Shown piece after piece: positions 34,109 to 43,837 of a stretch of 64,000 nt of DNA. This stretch comes from an uncultured Lachnospiraceae bacterium (GTDB taxonomy: Bacteria; Bacillota; Clostridia; Lachnospirales; Lachnospiraceae): positions 62,001-126,000 of the forward strand of contig CAJTUA010000001.1 in NCBI GenBank assembly GCA_910579615.1. Reading direction: 5' to 3'. Under the pieces are notes generated by a model. It did no database searches. It was not told the origin of the DNA and saw only the letters and a program-made list of their open reading frames with translations. The position numbers were made by a program, and so were the translations under genes. Positions within the stretch are counted from its first letter, which is position 1, and each line of letters opens with the position of its first letter.

Positions 34109-34924
34109 TTATGCGCTGATACCCGCACTTTTGTATTCCAGGCGGATTTTATCGGCAATCAGCGCCACGAATTCAGAATTCGTTGGCTTGCCTTTGCCGT
34201 AGCTTACCGTGTAGCCGAACAAATCGTTGATGGTGTCCATCTTCCCTCTGCTCCACGCCACTTCAATCGCGTGGCGGATGGCACGTTCCACGCGGCTCGG
34301 TGTTGTTTTATGGCGCTTGGCGATGGACGGATAAAGCTGTTTTGTTATGGAATTGAGCATCTCATGGTCATCCACCGACATCATGATTGCATCGCGCAGG
34401 TACTGATACCCTTTGATGTGAGCAGGCACACCGATTTCATGGATGATATCCGTCACATCCGCCTCCAGATTATGCGGGCGGTTCATCGGAGCCACCTCGC
34501 AGGCAGCGAGCACACCGCGCTTTTCTAAAATATGCTGGCTGCCGCCCCTGCCCTTTACTTGCTTAATCCGGCTTAGGACAACACTGCCCTCAAAGGGCTT
34601 TAAGATATAGTAGCTCGCCCCAAGCTCAAACGCGTTCTCCGTCACCCTTTCCTGCGCAATTGCCGAAATTACAATAAATGCCGGAACCTTTTTCAGCTCC
34701 TTGTCTTTCTTTACCTTCTCTAGCACTCCAAGCCCGTCCAATTTTGGCATAATCAAATCAAGCAGTACAACATCCGGTTCTTTTTCCTTTATCATCTCAA
34801 GTGCATCCAAACCATTTTCCGCTTTGCCAATGACGTTCATTTCCTCATCTGCCTGAACAATTTCTTCCAACATACTTACTGTTCTCGCATTGTCGTCCAC
34901 AATGAGCACATTGATTTTTTCCAT
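34109..34924 (-). CDS. spo0A: Sporulation master regulator Spo0A
   Basis: Spo0A is the phosphorelay response regulator that commits the cell to sporulation. The 271-residue protein has a receiver domain (LIVDDNARTV, phosphoacceptor Asp in VVLLDLIMPKLDG, Lys in ILKPF) and a C-terminal DNA-binding domain with TTPSRVERAIRHAIEVAWSR and KPTNSEFVALIADKIRLE. The start follows GAGGAAAGATA. It follows spoIVB, as in nearly all spore formers, and has its own vegetative promoter at 35031-35059. Confidence 0.98.
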   Translation of the reverse strand: MEKINVLIVDDNARTVSMLEEIVQADEEMNVIGKAENGLDALEMIKEKEPDVVLLDLIMPKLDGLGVLEKVKKDKELKKVPAFIVISAIAQERVTENAFELGASYYILKPFEGSVVLSRIKQVKGRGGSQHILEKRGVLAACEVAPMNRPHNLEADVTDIIHEIGVPAHIKGYQYLRDAIMMSVDDHEMLNSITKQLYPSIAKRHKTTPSRVERAIRHAIEVAWSRGKMDTINDLFGYTVSYGKGKPTNSEFVALIADKIRLEYKSAGISA

Positions 34925-35030
34925 TATCTTTCCTCTTTTCCGCCATTTTTTTTTCGGCTTATTTTTCATATCAAAACAGAAAATTACCGTTGATTCGCTA
35001 TGAGAATCCAATTATTTCCATTTCGTGTTT

Positions 35031-35059
35031 ATGATACACCAAATTTTGGAAAAAATCAA
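35031..35059 (-). promoter_or_regulatory. Sigma-A promoter of spo0A
   Basis: TTGATT, 17 bp, TATCAT. Downstream, GATTC TCATAGC GAATC forms a small inverted repeat at the likely leader start. No clear Spo0A box was seen. Confidence 0.72.
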
Positions 35060-35089
35060 GCCCTAAATTACATTTTTTGTAAATTATTT

Positions 35090-36514
35090 TCAGTCTTCTG
35101 GGAATTCCAACATATTTTCAATAAATGTGCCGTACCCCCGTGTCGCATCCCGCACAAAAACATGGGTGACCGCGCCAATCAGCTTTCCATCCTGCAAAAT
35201 CGGGCTGCCGGACATTCCCTGGACAATCCCCCCGGTCTTTTCAATTAAATCCGGGTCTATGATATGCAGTACCAATCCTTTGCTCTGCTTTGCGTTGCCA
35301 TAATCGACATGCTCAATCTCAATATCGTATTCGCGGACGGCATCATCCACCTGGCAGAGAATCGTGGCTGGTCCAGTCTTTACTTCCTGCCGCAGACCAA
35401 TCTCCACAACACCGTATTTGCTTTTTTTCTCAAGGCGCTCTAAGGCACCATTTTCCACAAAAAGCCTGCCAAATACGCCGCGCGCGGTATTTGCCGCCAC
35501 TTCGCCTAAACGGGTAGTGTCAGATTTGCGGATTACCCCTGTCAGCTCTCCTGGTGTGCCAGCCTTGCCCTTTGTGATGGAGAGGATTTCCGCGTCATAA
35601 ATTTCCCCGCTTGCTGCCGTCATCAAAACGCCGGTATCCACATCGGATATTCCATGCCCGAGTGCCGCATACTTTCCGGTTGTCGTGACAAAGGTCAATG
35701 TCCCGATACCCTGCGTATCATCCCTTACCCACACGCCAATCTTGTAATCCCCTGCCGCTGTGCGCACCCGCTTTATCTGCACCTCAAGCTGTTCTCCCCC
35801 CCTTAAAACGGTAAGAATCAGCCTGTCCTGGGGACTTTCCTGGATTGCCTTAATCAGTTCCTCCTTGCCCTCAATTTCCACACGGTTCACCGCAATAATG
35901 TAATCACCCGTCTGCAGTGCCGCGGAGGCAGGTTCGACATTCCCCTCTGTGGTTGTGACCACGCCGGTCCCAAGCACCAATGCGCCTTTCGTCCGTATCG
36001 TGATTCCGATGGGGTTCCCGCACGGAATTACCTCAATATTATTGAGCACATCAAGCGAAATCTGCTTAAGCTGAATAAAGCCAAACAACTTCACATCCAG
36101 CTTGTAGCTTCCCGTCTGTTCCGCACGCAGGGTAAAACTGTCCGATAAGTTGATATGCAGTTGTCCCGCCGGGATATTGGAATCATTGACCGAGAGTACC
36201 CCGACATTCTCCGCGGAAAAATCCGCCTGCAGCGGTACATTCAAATCAAATTGCTCTGTCTCGTTTACGAGAATCCGCACCTTGTCCGGGATGAGATTCC
36301 ACATTCTCCAATAACCAAATGCCAATAAAAATATGAACGAAAGCAAAGCACACCATCCAAGGGTGCGGCGGCAGCCCCTTTTTGTCCTTGCCTGCTCTGA
36401 CGCGGTCTTTGGCATGGTGTAATAGACTGTGTTTCCTTTTCGCTTTATCCCCATCCGGCGATTGCTATTTTCTTCTTTCGTTTGTTTCAGTATCCCATTT
36501 TCCGGATTTTCCAT
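35090..36514 (-). CDS. spoIVB: SpoIVB peptidase
   Basis: SpoIVB is a serine peptidase secreted from the forespore that triggers SpoIVFB and pro-sigma-K processing. The 474-residue protein has an N-terminal membrane anchor (LGWCALLSFIFLLAFGYW), a PDZ domain (residues about 190-260) and an S55 catalytic domain with His in ALGHGISDVDTG and Ser in GMSGSPIL. It starts after AAGGAAGGCACT. The order recN-spoIVB-spo0A is conserved. Confidence 0.95.
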   Translation of the reverse strand: MENPENGILKQTKEENSNRRMGIKRKGNTVYYTMPKTASEQARTKRGCRRTLGWCALLSFIFLLAFGYWRMWNLIPDKVRILVNETEQFDLNVPLQADFSAENVGVLSVNDSNIPAGQLHINLSDSFTLRAEQTGSYKLDVKLFGFIQLKQISLDVLNNIEVIPCGNPIGITIRTKGALVLGTGVVTTTEGNVEPASAALQTGDYIIAVNRVEIEGKEELIKAIQESPQDRLILTVLRGGEQLEVQIKRVRTAAGDYKIGVWVRDDTQGIGTLTFVTTTGKYAALGHGISDVDTGVLMTAASGEIYDAEILSITKGKAGTPGELTGVIRKSDTTRLGEVAANTARGVFGRLFVENGALERLEKKSKYGVVEIGLRQEVKTGPATILCQVDDAVREYDIEIEHVDYGNAKQSKGLVLHIIDPDLIEKTGGIVQGMSGSPILQDGKLIGAVTHVFVRDATRGYGTFIENMLEFPED

Positions 36515-36631
36515 AGTGCCTTCCTTTCCGCCCCACCGGCAAGCCTGTACAATTGGTACAAAAAAAGGATATACCGCAATGATATACCCTCATTCCTGCT
36601 TTCTAGTATGTACAAAAGCCATCCATATAAA

Positions 36632-38341
36632 CTAGCATTTTCCGTTTCCTCTGGCGAATACTTCCTTCTTTTTTTTGCCTGCCATCGCCTTCATCTCCGC
36701 CGCGTTCTCAAGCACGGTATCCGTAATCTCAACGCCCCCTAACATCCGCGCGATTTCACTGATTTCACCGTCCTGTGTAAGTTTTCGGATGTCCGTGCGC
36801 GTCTTCTGCCCGTCGGTCGTCTTTTCTATAATAAAATGCGTGTCCGCCATCGCGGCAATCTGCGGCAGGTGCGTAATACAGAGAAGTTGGCGCGACATCG
36901 CAAGCCCTGCCATCTTCTCCGAAACCATCTGTGCGGTTCTCCCGCTGACACCCACGTCAATCTCGTCAAAAACCATTGTTTCAATCTCATCTTTCCCGGA
37001 AAAGACCGATTTCAATGCAAGCATAATCCTGGAAAGCTCACCTCCGGACGCGATGCGCGCCAAAGGCAAAAGTGCTTCTCCCGGGTTCGTTGAAATTAAA
37101 AATTCCGCTTCGTCCACGCCGTCTGCCGTGTAGTCCTGCAAAGTTTCAAAATGCAGTTCCAGACGCACATCGAGGAAGTTTAAATCTCTCAGAGCCTCCG
37201 TAAGCTGCACCGTCAGTTCCTTTGCACTTTTCCTGCGAAGCCCGGACGCCTTCTCGCAAAGGTCTTTTAATTCTTTTTCGGTGCTGCCGCATTTTTTCTT
37301 TAAATTCTCCAGATATTGGTCATAATTCTCGTATTTTTCGATTTTCCCGCGGCATTCCTCGGCGTATGCAAGCACGCCTGCAACATCCGCCCCGTAGCGG
37401 GTCATCAAGCGGTTGACAAGGTCGAGCCGTTCTTCCACCTGCGCGAAATGTTCTTCCTCATCCTCACAGTCCTCCATATAGGCAAGCAGTTCGCGGTTGA
37501 AATCGTGCACCATGCTTTCCACCGCCTCAAGCCCCGCCGAAAGCTGCGCAAGGCGCTCGTCGTACTGCTCAATTTTCGAAATCTGGCGCACTGCATGTCC
37601 AATCTGTTCGGAAGCTGCCGCCTGCCCCTCCCCCGTTATCTGGTAGATACCGGAAAGCGTCTCGCGTATCATATTCGCGTTTGCAAGGCGTTTATGCTCG
37701 CGCGCAAGCTCCTCTTCCTCGCCCGGAACAAGCTTTGCCCCCTCAATTTCATTTAACTCAAAGCGTAAAAACGACAGCTCACGCAGACGCTTTTCCTCGT
37801 CCGACACTGCCTCGGAAAGCTCCTTTTTCAGCGTCCGGTACTCCGCATAGCTCTGGCGCAGTTTTTTCTTTATCCCGGAAAGCTCCCCTGCCGCAAACCG
37901 GTCCACCATCTCCAAATGCTTTGATTTTTTTAGCAGCGACTGGTGCTCATGCTGCCCGTGGATGTCAATCAGTTCCCCTGCCAATTCCTTTATAAAAGCT
38001 ATGGGAACCGTTTCGCCGTTGACGCGGAACACGCTTTTCCCACTGGCAAGTATCTTGCGCGAAACCAGCACCTCATCCTCCTGCATGTCAATTTCTTGTT
38101 CTTTCAGCATGGCATGCACATGCTCCTGACCCGTGACAAACAAAAGCTCCACCAACGCCTGCTCACAGCCGGCGCGCACGATATCCTTCGCTACCTTCCC
38201 GCCAAGTGCCGCGTTAACCGAACCAATGATAACCGATTTTCCCGCGCCGGTTTCACCGGAAATAATGTTCAGATGTTCTCCAAAATATACTTCAATCTCA
38301 TCAATAATCGCAAAATTTTTCGCGTGAAGACTCACAAGCAT
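36632..38341 (-). CDS. recN: DNA repair protein RecN
   Basis: RecN is an SMC-like ATPase of double-strand break repair. The 569-residue protein has Walker A SGETGAGKSVIIG near the N-terminus, a central coiled coil, a signature segment IASGGELSRIMLALK and Walker B VFDEIDVGVSGRTAQMV. It has a promoter of its own at 38383-38411. In most Firmicutes argR lies immediately upstream; here argR is about 8 kb away, across an inserted block. Confidence 0.97.
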   Translation of the reverse strand: MLVSLHAKNFAIIDEIEVYFGEHLNIISGETGAGKSVIIGSVNAALGGKVAKDIVRAGCEQALVELLFVTGQEHVHAMLKEQEIDMQEDEVLVSRKILASGKSVFRVNGETVPIAFIKELAGELIDIHGQHEHQSLLKKSKHLEMVDRFAAGELSGIKKKLRQSYAEYRTLKKELSEAVSDEEKRLRELSFLRFELNEIEGAKLVPGEEEELAREHKRLANANMIRETLSGIYQITGEGQAAASEQIGHAVRQISKIEQYDERLAQLSAGLEAVESMVHDFNRELLAYMEDCEDEEEHFAQVEERLDLVNRLMTRYGADVAGVLAYAEECRGKIEKYENYDQYLENLKKKCGSTEKELKDLCEKASGLRRKSAKELTVQLTEALRDLNFLDVRLELHFETLQDYTADGVDEAEFLISTNPGEALLPLARIASGGELSRIMLALKSVFSGKDEIETMVFDEIDVGVSGRTAQMVSEKMAGLAMSRQLLCITHLPQIAAMADTHFIIEKTTDGQKTRTDIRKLTQDGEISEIARMLGGVEITDTVLENAAEMKAMAGKKKKEVFARGNGKC

Positions 38342-38382
38342 GTGTATCTTTCCTGCCTTTCCTAATATAATGCCTTGCGGTT

Positions 38383-38411
38383 ATAATACCATAAATCCCG
38401 AAAACCGACAA
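38383..38411 (-). promoter_or_regulatory. Sigma-A promoter of recN-spoIVB
   Basis: TTGTCG, 17 bp, TATTAT on the minus strand, 42 bp before the start. Confidence 0.7.
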
Positions 38412-38585
38412 TATGGGAATCTTGCAAAAATCCCTCCATGGAGTTTTGGGCACATTTCCTTCTATAATTTCCAATAACTAGGAAAACGGGAATCGTTTCC
38501 GAAAACCTGTTCCGCAACAATTCCCGCCATCCTCTTATTTCCAACTCTGTTTATACTGTTTTACATCCCGGTATGCTTTCCGCTT

Positions 38586-41500
38586 TTACCTCCGTATCTT
38601 TTCCACGGTCACGCGGCACTGAAGCCTTCTGCCATTCACAACTGCGTAAATATTGGTCGTGCCGATTGCCCTTGCAGTAATCTGACCGTTGCGCACCTCC
38701 GCAATCCGCTCGTTGTCCGAATACCAACGGACATCCAAATCCGACTGCGATGCCCCGTACACTTCAAGGCTGATGAGCGTTGTGGCATATTGCTGTAAGG
38801 AAAGTGTGGTCTTACTCAAACCGACCACATAAATCTTGACCGAAGCGGAACGTCCTGACTGCGCGAAGATTGTGATGTTCGCAACGCCGAGCGCATTCGC
38901 TGTAATCATACCGGTGGTCGCGTTTACGCTTGCCACAACCGGGTTATCGCTTGACCATGTATATCCGTCCGTATAGCCCGACGGGAGAATCGTAAAGCTT
39001 ACCGTCCTGCTCTCCCCCGGCACCATTACAAGTTCCGACTCCGAAACCTGGATATTTGTAATCGGAACAGGATTGCGCACATGGACAACACAGACCGCCT
39101 CAACACCGCTCGAATCCTCCGCGGTCGCCCGGACAACCGTATCGCCCGCCTTTAGTGCGGTTACCTTGCCATTCTGGTCCACAAGGGCAACCGTTGCATC
39201 GTCAGAGGACCATGTAACACCGTAAGTTGCATCGCTCGGGAAAATCCAGCCCTCAATCTGCACCGCATCCCCGACCACCAAGTCAAGGTAGGTATTGTTT
39301 AATTGGATATCCGTAATCTCCTGGCATACCTCCACTTCACAGTACGCTTCTGCTCCGCTTCCGTCCGCCGCAATACAGGTAATCACTGCATTTCCAACCG
39401 AAACACCTGTAATCCTTCCCTTTTCATCCACCGTTACGATATCCGTATTGCTCGAAATCCATTCGACCGTTTTGTCGGTGGTATTTTCCGGAATCACCTG
39501 TGCTTCAAGTTTCATCTTCTTGCCGACACCAATCAGGCAGCTTTCCGGGGTCACAATAATATCCTGCGATTCCACTTCCGGTGAGATAACCTGCACCGCA
39601 CAATAATCAACGTACCCGCCGTCCACGGTCGTACAGGTAATAATGGTCAGGCCTTCCTTCACGCCGGTGATGCGCCCGTTTGCATCAATCGTTGCAACAC
39701 CCCTGTCCGAAGAAACCCATTTCAAATCCTGCGTCGTTGCGCTCTTTGGCGAAACGGTCGCGTTCAATTCCCATTCATCGCCAATGTATATCACACCCTC
39801 ATGGTCATCGAGCTGTACCCCGGTCACTCCCTGCTGAACGGTCACGGTACAATAAGCCGTTGAACCGCTCTTTGTCTTTGCCATGATAACCGAAACACCG
39901 GCCTTTTTCGCAATTACTTTGCCCTTATTGCTGACCACCGCAACCGACTTATCGGAAACTTCCCAGGTCAGTGTTGTGTCCGTGCTGTCCGCCGGGGTAA
40001 TCGTTGTCTCAAAGTTGTAATAATCACCGACATTCAATACAATTGAAGTCGCATCCAACTTTACCGCCGTTGCCACCCTGCCGACATTGACAAGGCAGGT
40101 CGCCATATGTCCGCCGTCATTCGTCTTTACGATAATCGCCGTCTGACCGACACCCCTTGCAGAAATAACACCTGTGTTATTGACTGTCGCAATCGACTGG
40201 TTGGTCGAGGTAAAAGTCACCGCAGTGTTTGATGCGTTTACCGGGGCAAGGACATAGGTTAAACGGAAAGTCTCTCCAACATTCATGTTGATGTTGGACT
40301 GGTCAAGCCGGATTCCGGTCACTCCCTGCGTGATGGTCACGCGGCAGCTCGCCGCAATTGCGCTGTCGTTTTTCGCGGTACAGATGATGGTTACCGTCCC
40401 GGATTTGCGGAGGGTAACAAGACCTTTCTGGTCAACCGTCGCGATGGAACTATCGGAGGAACTCCAGACAACTGGCTCATTTTCTGCCTCCTTCGGCGTG
40501 ATGGTCGCGTACAGCACGAAGGTCTTTTCCGCGAGCGAAGTCGTCACGTTCGTCTGCGACAGGGAAATGCTCTTGATGGCATGGTCACCAACAACTGTCA
40601 CCAGACAGGAACCGACAACAACATTTTCCTGGTTGATTGCGGTGATGACTGCAATGCCCTCTTTCTGGCCTTTGACCGTCGTGGAAAGGTCATTCGGCTG
40701 CTCAATGGAAACAATCTTCTCATCCGAGGTCACCCACTTGAGCGAAATGTTCGGAATCTTTGGTGTAATCTGTGCGTTGATGGTCAGAATTTCACCGATG
40801 CCGATTTCTTTCGAAGCCGGGTCGAGGACAATCTTCGAGACAGAATTCGTTACAACAATCGTACATTCCGCTGTCTTCGTAACGCCGTTGATTGTCTGCG
40901 TAACCCGGATAATTGCCGTACCTTCCTTTACCGCCGTTACAAGTCCATCCTCGTCCACCGTCAAAATCTTGTCATCTGAACTGGACCATATAAGCGGAAT
41001 ACTTAAGTTCGATGCTTTTGCAACCAATTGCAAGGTAGATCCAAGGGACATGACTGCCGATGTCCTGTCAATAAACAATTCGTCGATAATCGTAATAGGT
41101 ATAATGTACTTTTCTTTATATGCATAATATTTTGTTGTATCATTCTCATCGTATTTGTATTCTTTGTCAGGTTTGTTTTTGTCCCCGAAAATATCCTTAT
41201 CATCATTATTCGTTCCCTGATAAGTCAGAACAAGATAGGTATCTCCTTTCATATTCGCCCTGAGAACACCGTCGGAATAAGTTGCCTTGAGGGAACGGTC
41301 TCCCTCAACTTCCGGGTTATCCAAAACTGCTCCCTGAAAAATCGCTTTGTCAAGAATCTGCGCATTCGCCAAAACATCATATGTATCGCCAACATTCATA
41401 ATCAGGCGTTCTTCACTAATACCGATTGGCACCACAATTTCAATGTCAACCGATTCAACGCGCGCATTATAATCCTTATATTGTGGGTAAGTACCGACCA

Positions 41501-42812
41501 GATGATAAACACCGGCTTTTAATCCAGAAAACGAGATTCCTTCATTGTTTTCACTGATATAAATCTCCATGTAATCGGTATCAATCTCTGTTTTATTCTT
41601 TTCATTATCCTGAACCTTGTTATTTGCAACGGTATTCTTTCTGTACAGTGTCCAACGAAACGTCGAAGCAATCTTTGCATTCGTATCAAGCACAAACGAC
41701 GTGGTTCCCGGCTGTAACAAAATCTTCGGATTTTTCAAATAATCCCCTGCGGTTCCCTGCAGCTTTGCCCGCGGTGCCACAAGAATCGTAAGTTCGATTG
41801 CCTCTGAAGCCTGCCCGTTGATTGGCATAAATTTTACCGTCGTATACCCGGCACCAACCGCGCGGATATAACCATCCGCATCCACGGTCGCCACGTTCGG
41901 GTCGGTTGCCGTATCGTCCACCAAAAATGGCATTTGATCCTGCGGGGCGTTAATCAAAGAAGCCCTGCTCCCTTTATCGGTAAGGCTGTTCACTTCCTGC
42001 CCATCCACCGTATAATCCACAAACTGGAACATCGGAAGGTAATGGGTTTGCTCCGAAGTCCCCGGCGTGCTCAGCTGAACCGCTTTCTTCTTCGGGTCAT
42101 TTTCTGCTCCACCGACAATCAGTCCCCCTACCATACCAAAATTTCCGTCAACGGATACATTGACATCCTTGGTCGGATCCTGGGTTCGATAATTAAATGG
42201 CACCCGGACATTACAGGTAACGGTATGGCTGCCGCCCAAACCATCCGTAATATCCGCGCGGATTGTCGTTGTTCCAACGCCGTTAAATGTTATACGATAG
42301 GCCCATTGATTATTCGGATTTGCCTGCTCCAATGTAATAATTCTTCCTTCATATTGGTACGAAACCGCAACGCTCATATCTGCGGGGGTATACCGCTGCT
42401 CATTGCCATCAATATTGAGCACCCCGACAATCGAAATCATCTGTGTTCCCGTATTTTCAAGCAGGTCAATCGTGTCTGTATCGTGATATAACTTTCCGCC
42501 AAATTCAAAGTAAAAGCTGATTGTGCTTGGGTCAGTCGCTGGCGGCAGGGTCGGCAATGCGGTTGGGGATGCCGTATCCGTCGGGGTAGCGGAGTCACCT
42601 GGCGTCGGATCCTCTGCATACGCCGTCACCACTCCCCCACTTCTTCCCGGCTGCGGCATCTCAATTTCCCGTGCCTGCCCTTCCCCGTCCGGTGTTTCCC
42701 CGATTTCCGTCACCACCATCCGCGGCTCTGCCGGCATCGCGGCAGAAATTCCCTGCAGAACCAAAGACAGAACCAGTGTGGTTACAATCTTCGCTCTAAC
42801 CCTAAACTTCAT
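38586..42812 (-). CDS. Giant secreted BIG2-repeat protein
   Basis: The protein has 1408 residues from MKFRVRAK, which follows GGAGGATGATTG. A signal peptide (TTLVLSLVLQGISAAMPA) is followed by a Pro/Thr-rich linker and a unique region up to about residue 550. At least ten consecutive BIG2 Ig-like repeats of about 80 residues follow, each with a core like WSSSDSSIATVDQKGLVT and ending in a C-x-V-x-V strand. There is no LPXTG motif, transmembrane anchor or SLH domain at the C-terminus (it ends LQCRVTVEKIRR). It is probably a secreted or non-covalently retained adhesin or scaffold. No enzymatic domain was recognised. Confidence 0.85.
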   Translation of the reverse strand: MKFRVRAKIVTTLVLSLVLQGISAAMPAEPRMVVTEIGETPDGEGQAREIEMPQPGRSGGVVTAYAEDPTPGDSATPTDTASPTALPTLPPATDPSTISFYFEFGGKLYHDTDTIDLLENTGTQMISIVGVLNIDGNEQRYTPADMSVAVSYQYEGRIITLEQANPNNQWAYRITFNGVGTTTIRADITDGLGGSHTVTCNVRVPFNYRTQDPTKDVNVSVDGNFGMVGGLIVGGAENDPKKKAVQLSTPGTSEQTHYLPMFQFVDYTVDGQEVNSLTDKGSRASLINAPQDQMPFLVDDTATDPNVATVDADGYIRAVGAGYTTVKFMPINGQASEAIELTILVAPRAKLQGTAGDYLKNPKILLQPGTTSFVLDTNAKIASTFRWTLYRKNTVANNKVQDNEKNKTEIDTDYMEIYISENNEGISFSGLKAGVYHLVGTYPQYKDYNARVESVDIEIVVPIGISEERLIMNVGDTYDVLANAQILDKAIFQGAVLDNPEVEGDRSLKATYSDGVLRANMKGDTYLVLTYQGTNNDDKDIFGDKNKPDKEYKYDENDTTKYYAYKEKYIIPITIIDELFIDRTSAVMSLGSTLQLVAKASNLSIPLIWSSSDDKILTVDEDGLVTAVKEGTAIIRVTQTINGVTKTAECTIVVTNSVSKIVLDPASKEIGIGEILTINAQITPKIPNISLKWVTSDEKIVSIEQPNDLSTTVKGQKEGIAVITAINQENVVVGSCLVTVVGDHAIKSISLSQTNVTTSLAEKTFVLYATITPKEAENEPVVWSSSDSSIATVDQKGLVTLRKSGTVTIICTAKNDSAIAASCRVTITQGVTGIRLDQSNINMNVGETFRLTYVLAPVNASNTAVTFTSTNQSIATVNNTGVISARGVGQTAIIVKTNDGGHMATCLVNVGRVATAVKLDATSIVLNVGDYYNFETTITPADSTDTTLTWEVSDKSVAVVSNKGKVIAKKAGVSVIMAKTKSGSTAYCTVTVQQGVTGVQLDDHEGVIYIGDEWELNATVSPKSATTQDLKWVSSDRGVATIDANGRITGVKEGLTIITCTTVDGGYVDYCAVQVISPEVESQDIIVTPESCLIGVGKKMKLEAQVIPENTTDKTVEWISSNTDIVTVDEKGRITGVSVGNAVITCIAADGSGAEAYCEVEVCQEITDIQLNNTYLDLVVGDAVQIEGWIFPSDATYGVTWSSDDATVALVDQNGKVTALKAGDTVVRATAEDSSGVEAVCVVHVRNPVPITNIQVSESELVMVPGESRTVSFTILPSGYTDGYTWSSDNPVVASVNATTGMITANALGVANITIFAQSGRSASVKIYVVGLSKTTLSLQQYATTLISLEVYGASQSDLDVRWYSDNERIAEVRNGQITARAIGTTNIYAVVNGRRLQCRVTVEKIRR

Positions 42813-43234
42813 ACAATCATCCTCCATTTCCAAGACTTTTCTATGTCATCTGCCAGTCCGGACTTTCCGGACTTTCCGGAAATCCTGCAACTTCCAGTCC
42901 TGTCCTCCCGGCAACCCCCTACACTTTTAATATCGCATTCATTTTAATGGATTACTTTGACAAAACTGTGTCATTTTTCTATTTTCCGCGGATTTTTCAC
43001 AAAACCGGGTATTTCTGCACGCATCTGTATTCCTACAATGTGCAAAACCTCCCAAAAGTCCGCACGAAAAAAATAAAAAGCCGTATTACCATCCATGTAG
43101 TTATATCGGCTTTTTATATTGTTCCCCTTATATCCATCTGGCAACTTCAATATATTTCCAGAAAAGACCCTGAAACTTTTCATTCCACATCCATAAAAAT
43201 AATCTGGCAACTACCATCAATATCAGAAAGTGCC
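42813..43234. other. Intergenic region before the BIG2 gene
   Basis: It contains the terminator of the nuclease-like gene (43067-43115), a TGACA-N6-TGTCA inverted repeat about 150 bp before the BIG2 start, and short GGACTTTCC direct repeats near 42860-42880. No reliable promoter could be assigned and I see no gene. Confidence 0.5.
43067..43115 (-). terminator. Terminator after the ATPase/nuclease pair
   Basis: On the minus strand AAAAAGCCG pairs with CGGCTTTTT around about 23 nt and is followed by ATTTTTTT. Confidence 0.75.
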
Positions 43235-43837
43235 TCAGTTTTTTTTCAAATAATTTTCAAATTCCTTTTCCGTATAAGTATGTACTTTCTTGAAACAATA
43301 ATTTTCGAAAATCCTGACGCCAAAACAAATGTATTCCTTGTTTGCCATATTGCTTATACTCTTTGCTAATGAATCAAAGGACTGTGAATGCTGAACCAGA
43401 GCCTGTTTCTTTTCCAAAACATCCTTCTCTTTTGAATTAACAGACTCATTATAAACCAAAATATATTCCATTTCATCCTTCAATTTACTGATCCCAACAT
43501 TTAGAATATCTGTCAGCATAATGATACTATCATAAATCTTTTTTCGAACAGCAAACTTCTTGGCATTATCCATAACCCCATTTTTAAATTCCACAAAAAT
43601 CAATTTATTATCTTTACTTAAAAATAATGCGTCATTCGACTTAGGAGATTCCGATAGCGACAAACCTTGGATATATTCTTCTTTTACATCATCAAAATTC
43701 ACAACGAGCCTTCCGGAAGATGTCATATACACAATATTATTTATATCATGCTTATCTATGGATGTTTCTTTTAAAGTACAAACATGTTTTTTCAGGATAG
43801 GATAATCATCAAAGCAAATCAATGTTCCACCTCTCAT
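43235..43837 (-). CDS. PD-(D/E)XK nuclease-like partner of the AAA ATPase
   Basis: This is a 200-residue protein not confidently assigned to a named family. In the middle, SNDALFLSKDNKLIFVEFKNG has the spacing of a PD-(D/E)XK core (Asp, then E-x-K after a beta strand), followed by a helix-rich region. No signal peptide or membrane segment is present. It overlaps the ATPase gene by 29 bp, implying translational coupling; TTG within AGAGGTGGAACATTG is an alternative start. The DNA is clearly more AT-rich than neighbouring housekeeping genes. Inference: effector nuclease of a two-gene defence module. A non-nuclease role is possible. Confidence 0.6.
   Translation of the reverse strand: MRGGTLICFDDYPILKKHVCTLKETSIDKHDINNIVYMTSSGRLVVNFDDVKEEYIQGLSLSESPKSNDALFLSKDNKLIFVEFKNGVMDNAKKFAVRKKIYDSIIMLTDILNVGISKLKDEMEYILVYNESVNSKEKDVLEKKQALVQHSQSFDSLAKSISNMANKEYICFGVRIFENYCFKKVHTYTEKEFENYLKKN

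Noticed and set aside
33838..34158. N-terminal extension of glgA into spo0A
   Set aside because: The conserved MKKVLFVASE start follows GGAGGG; the extension covers the structured intergenic region.
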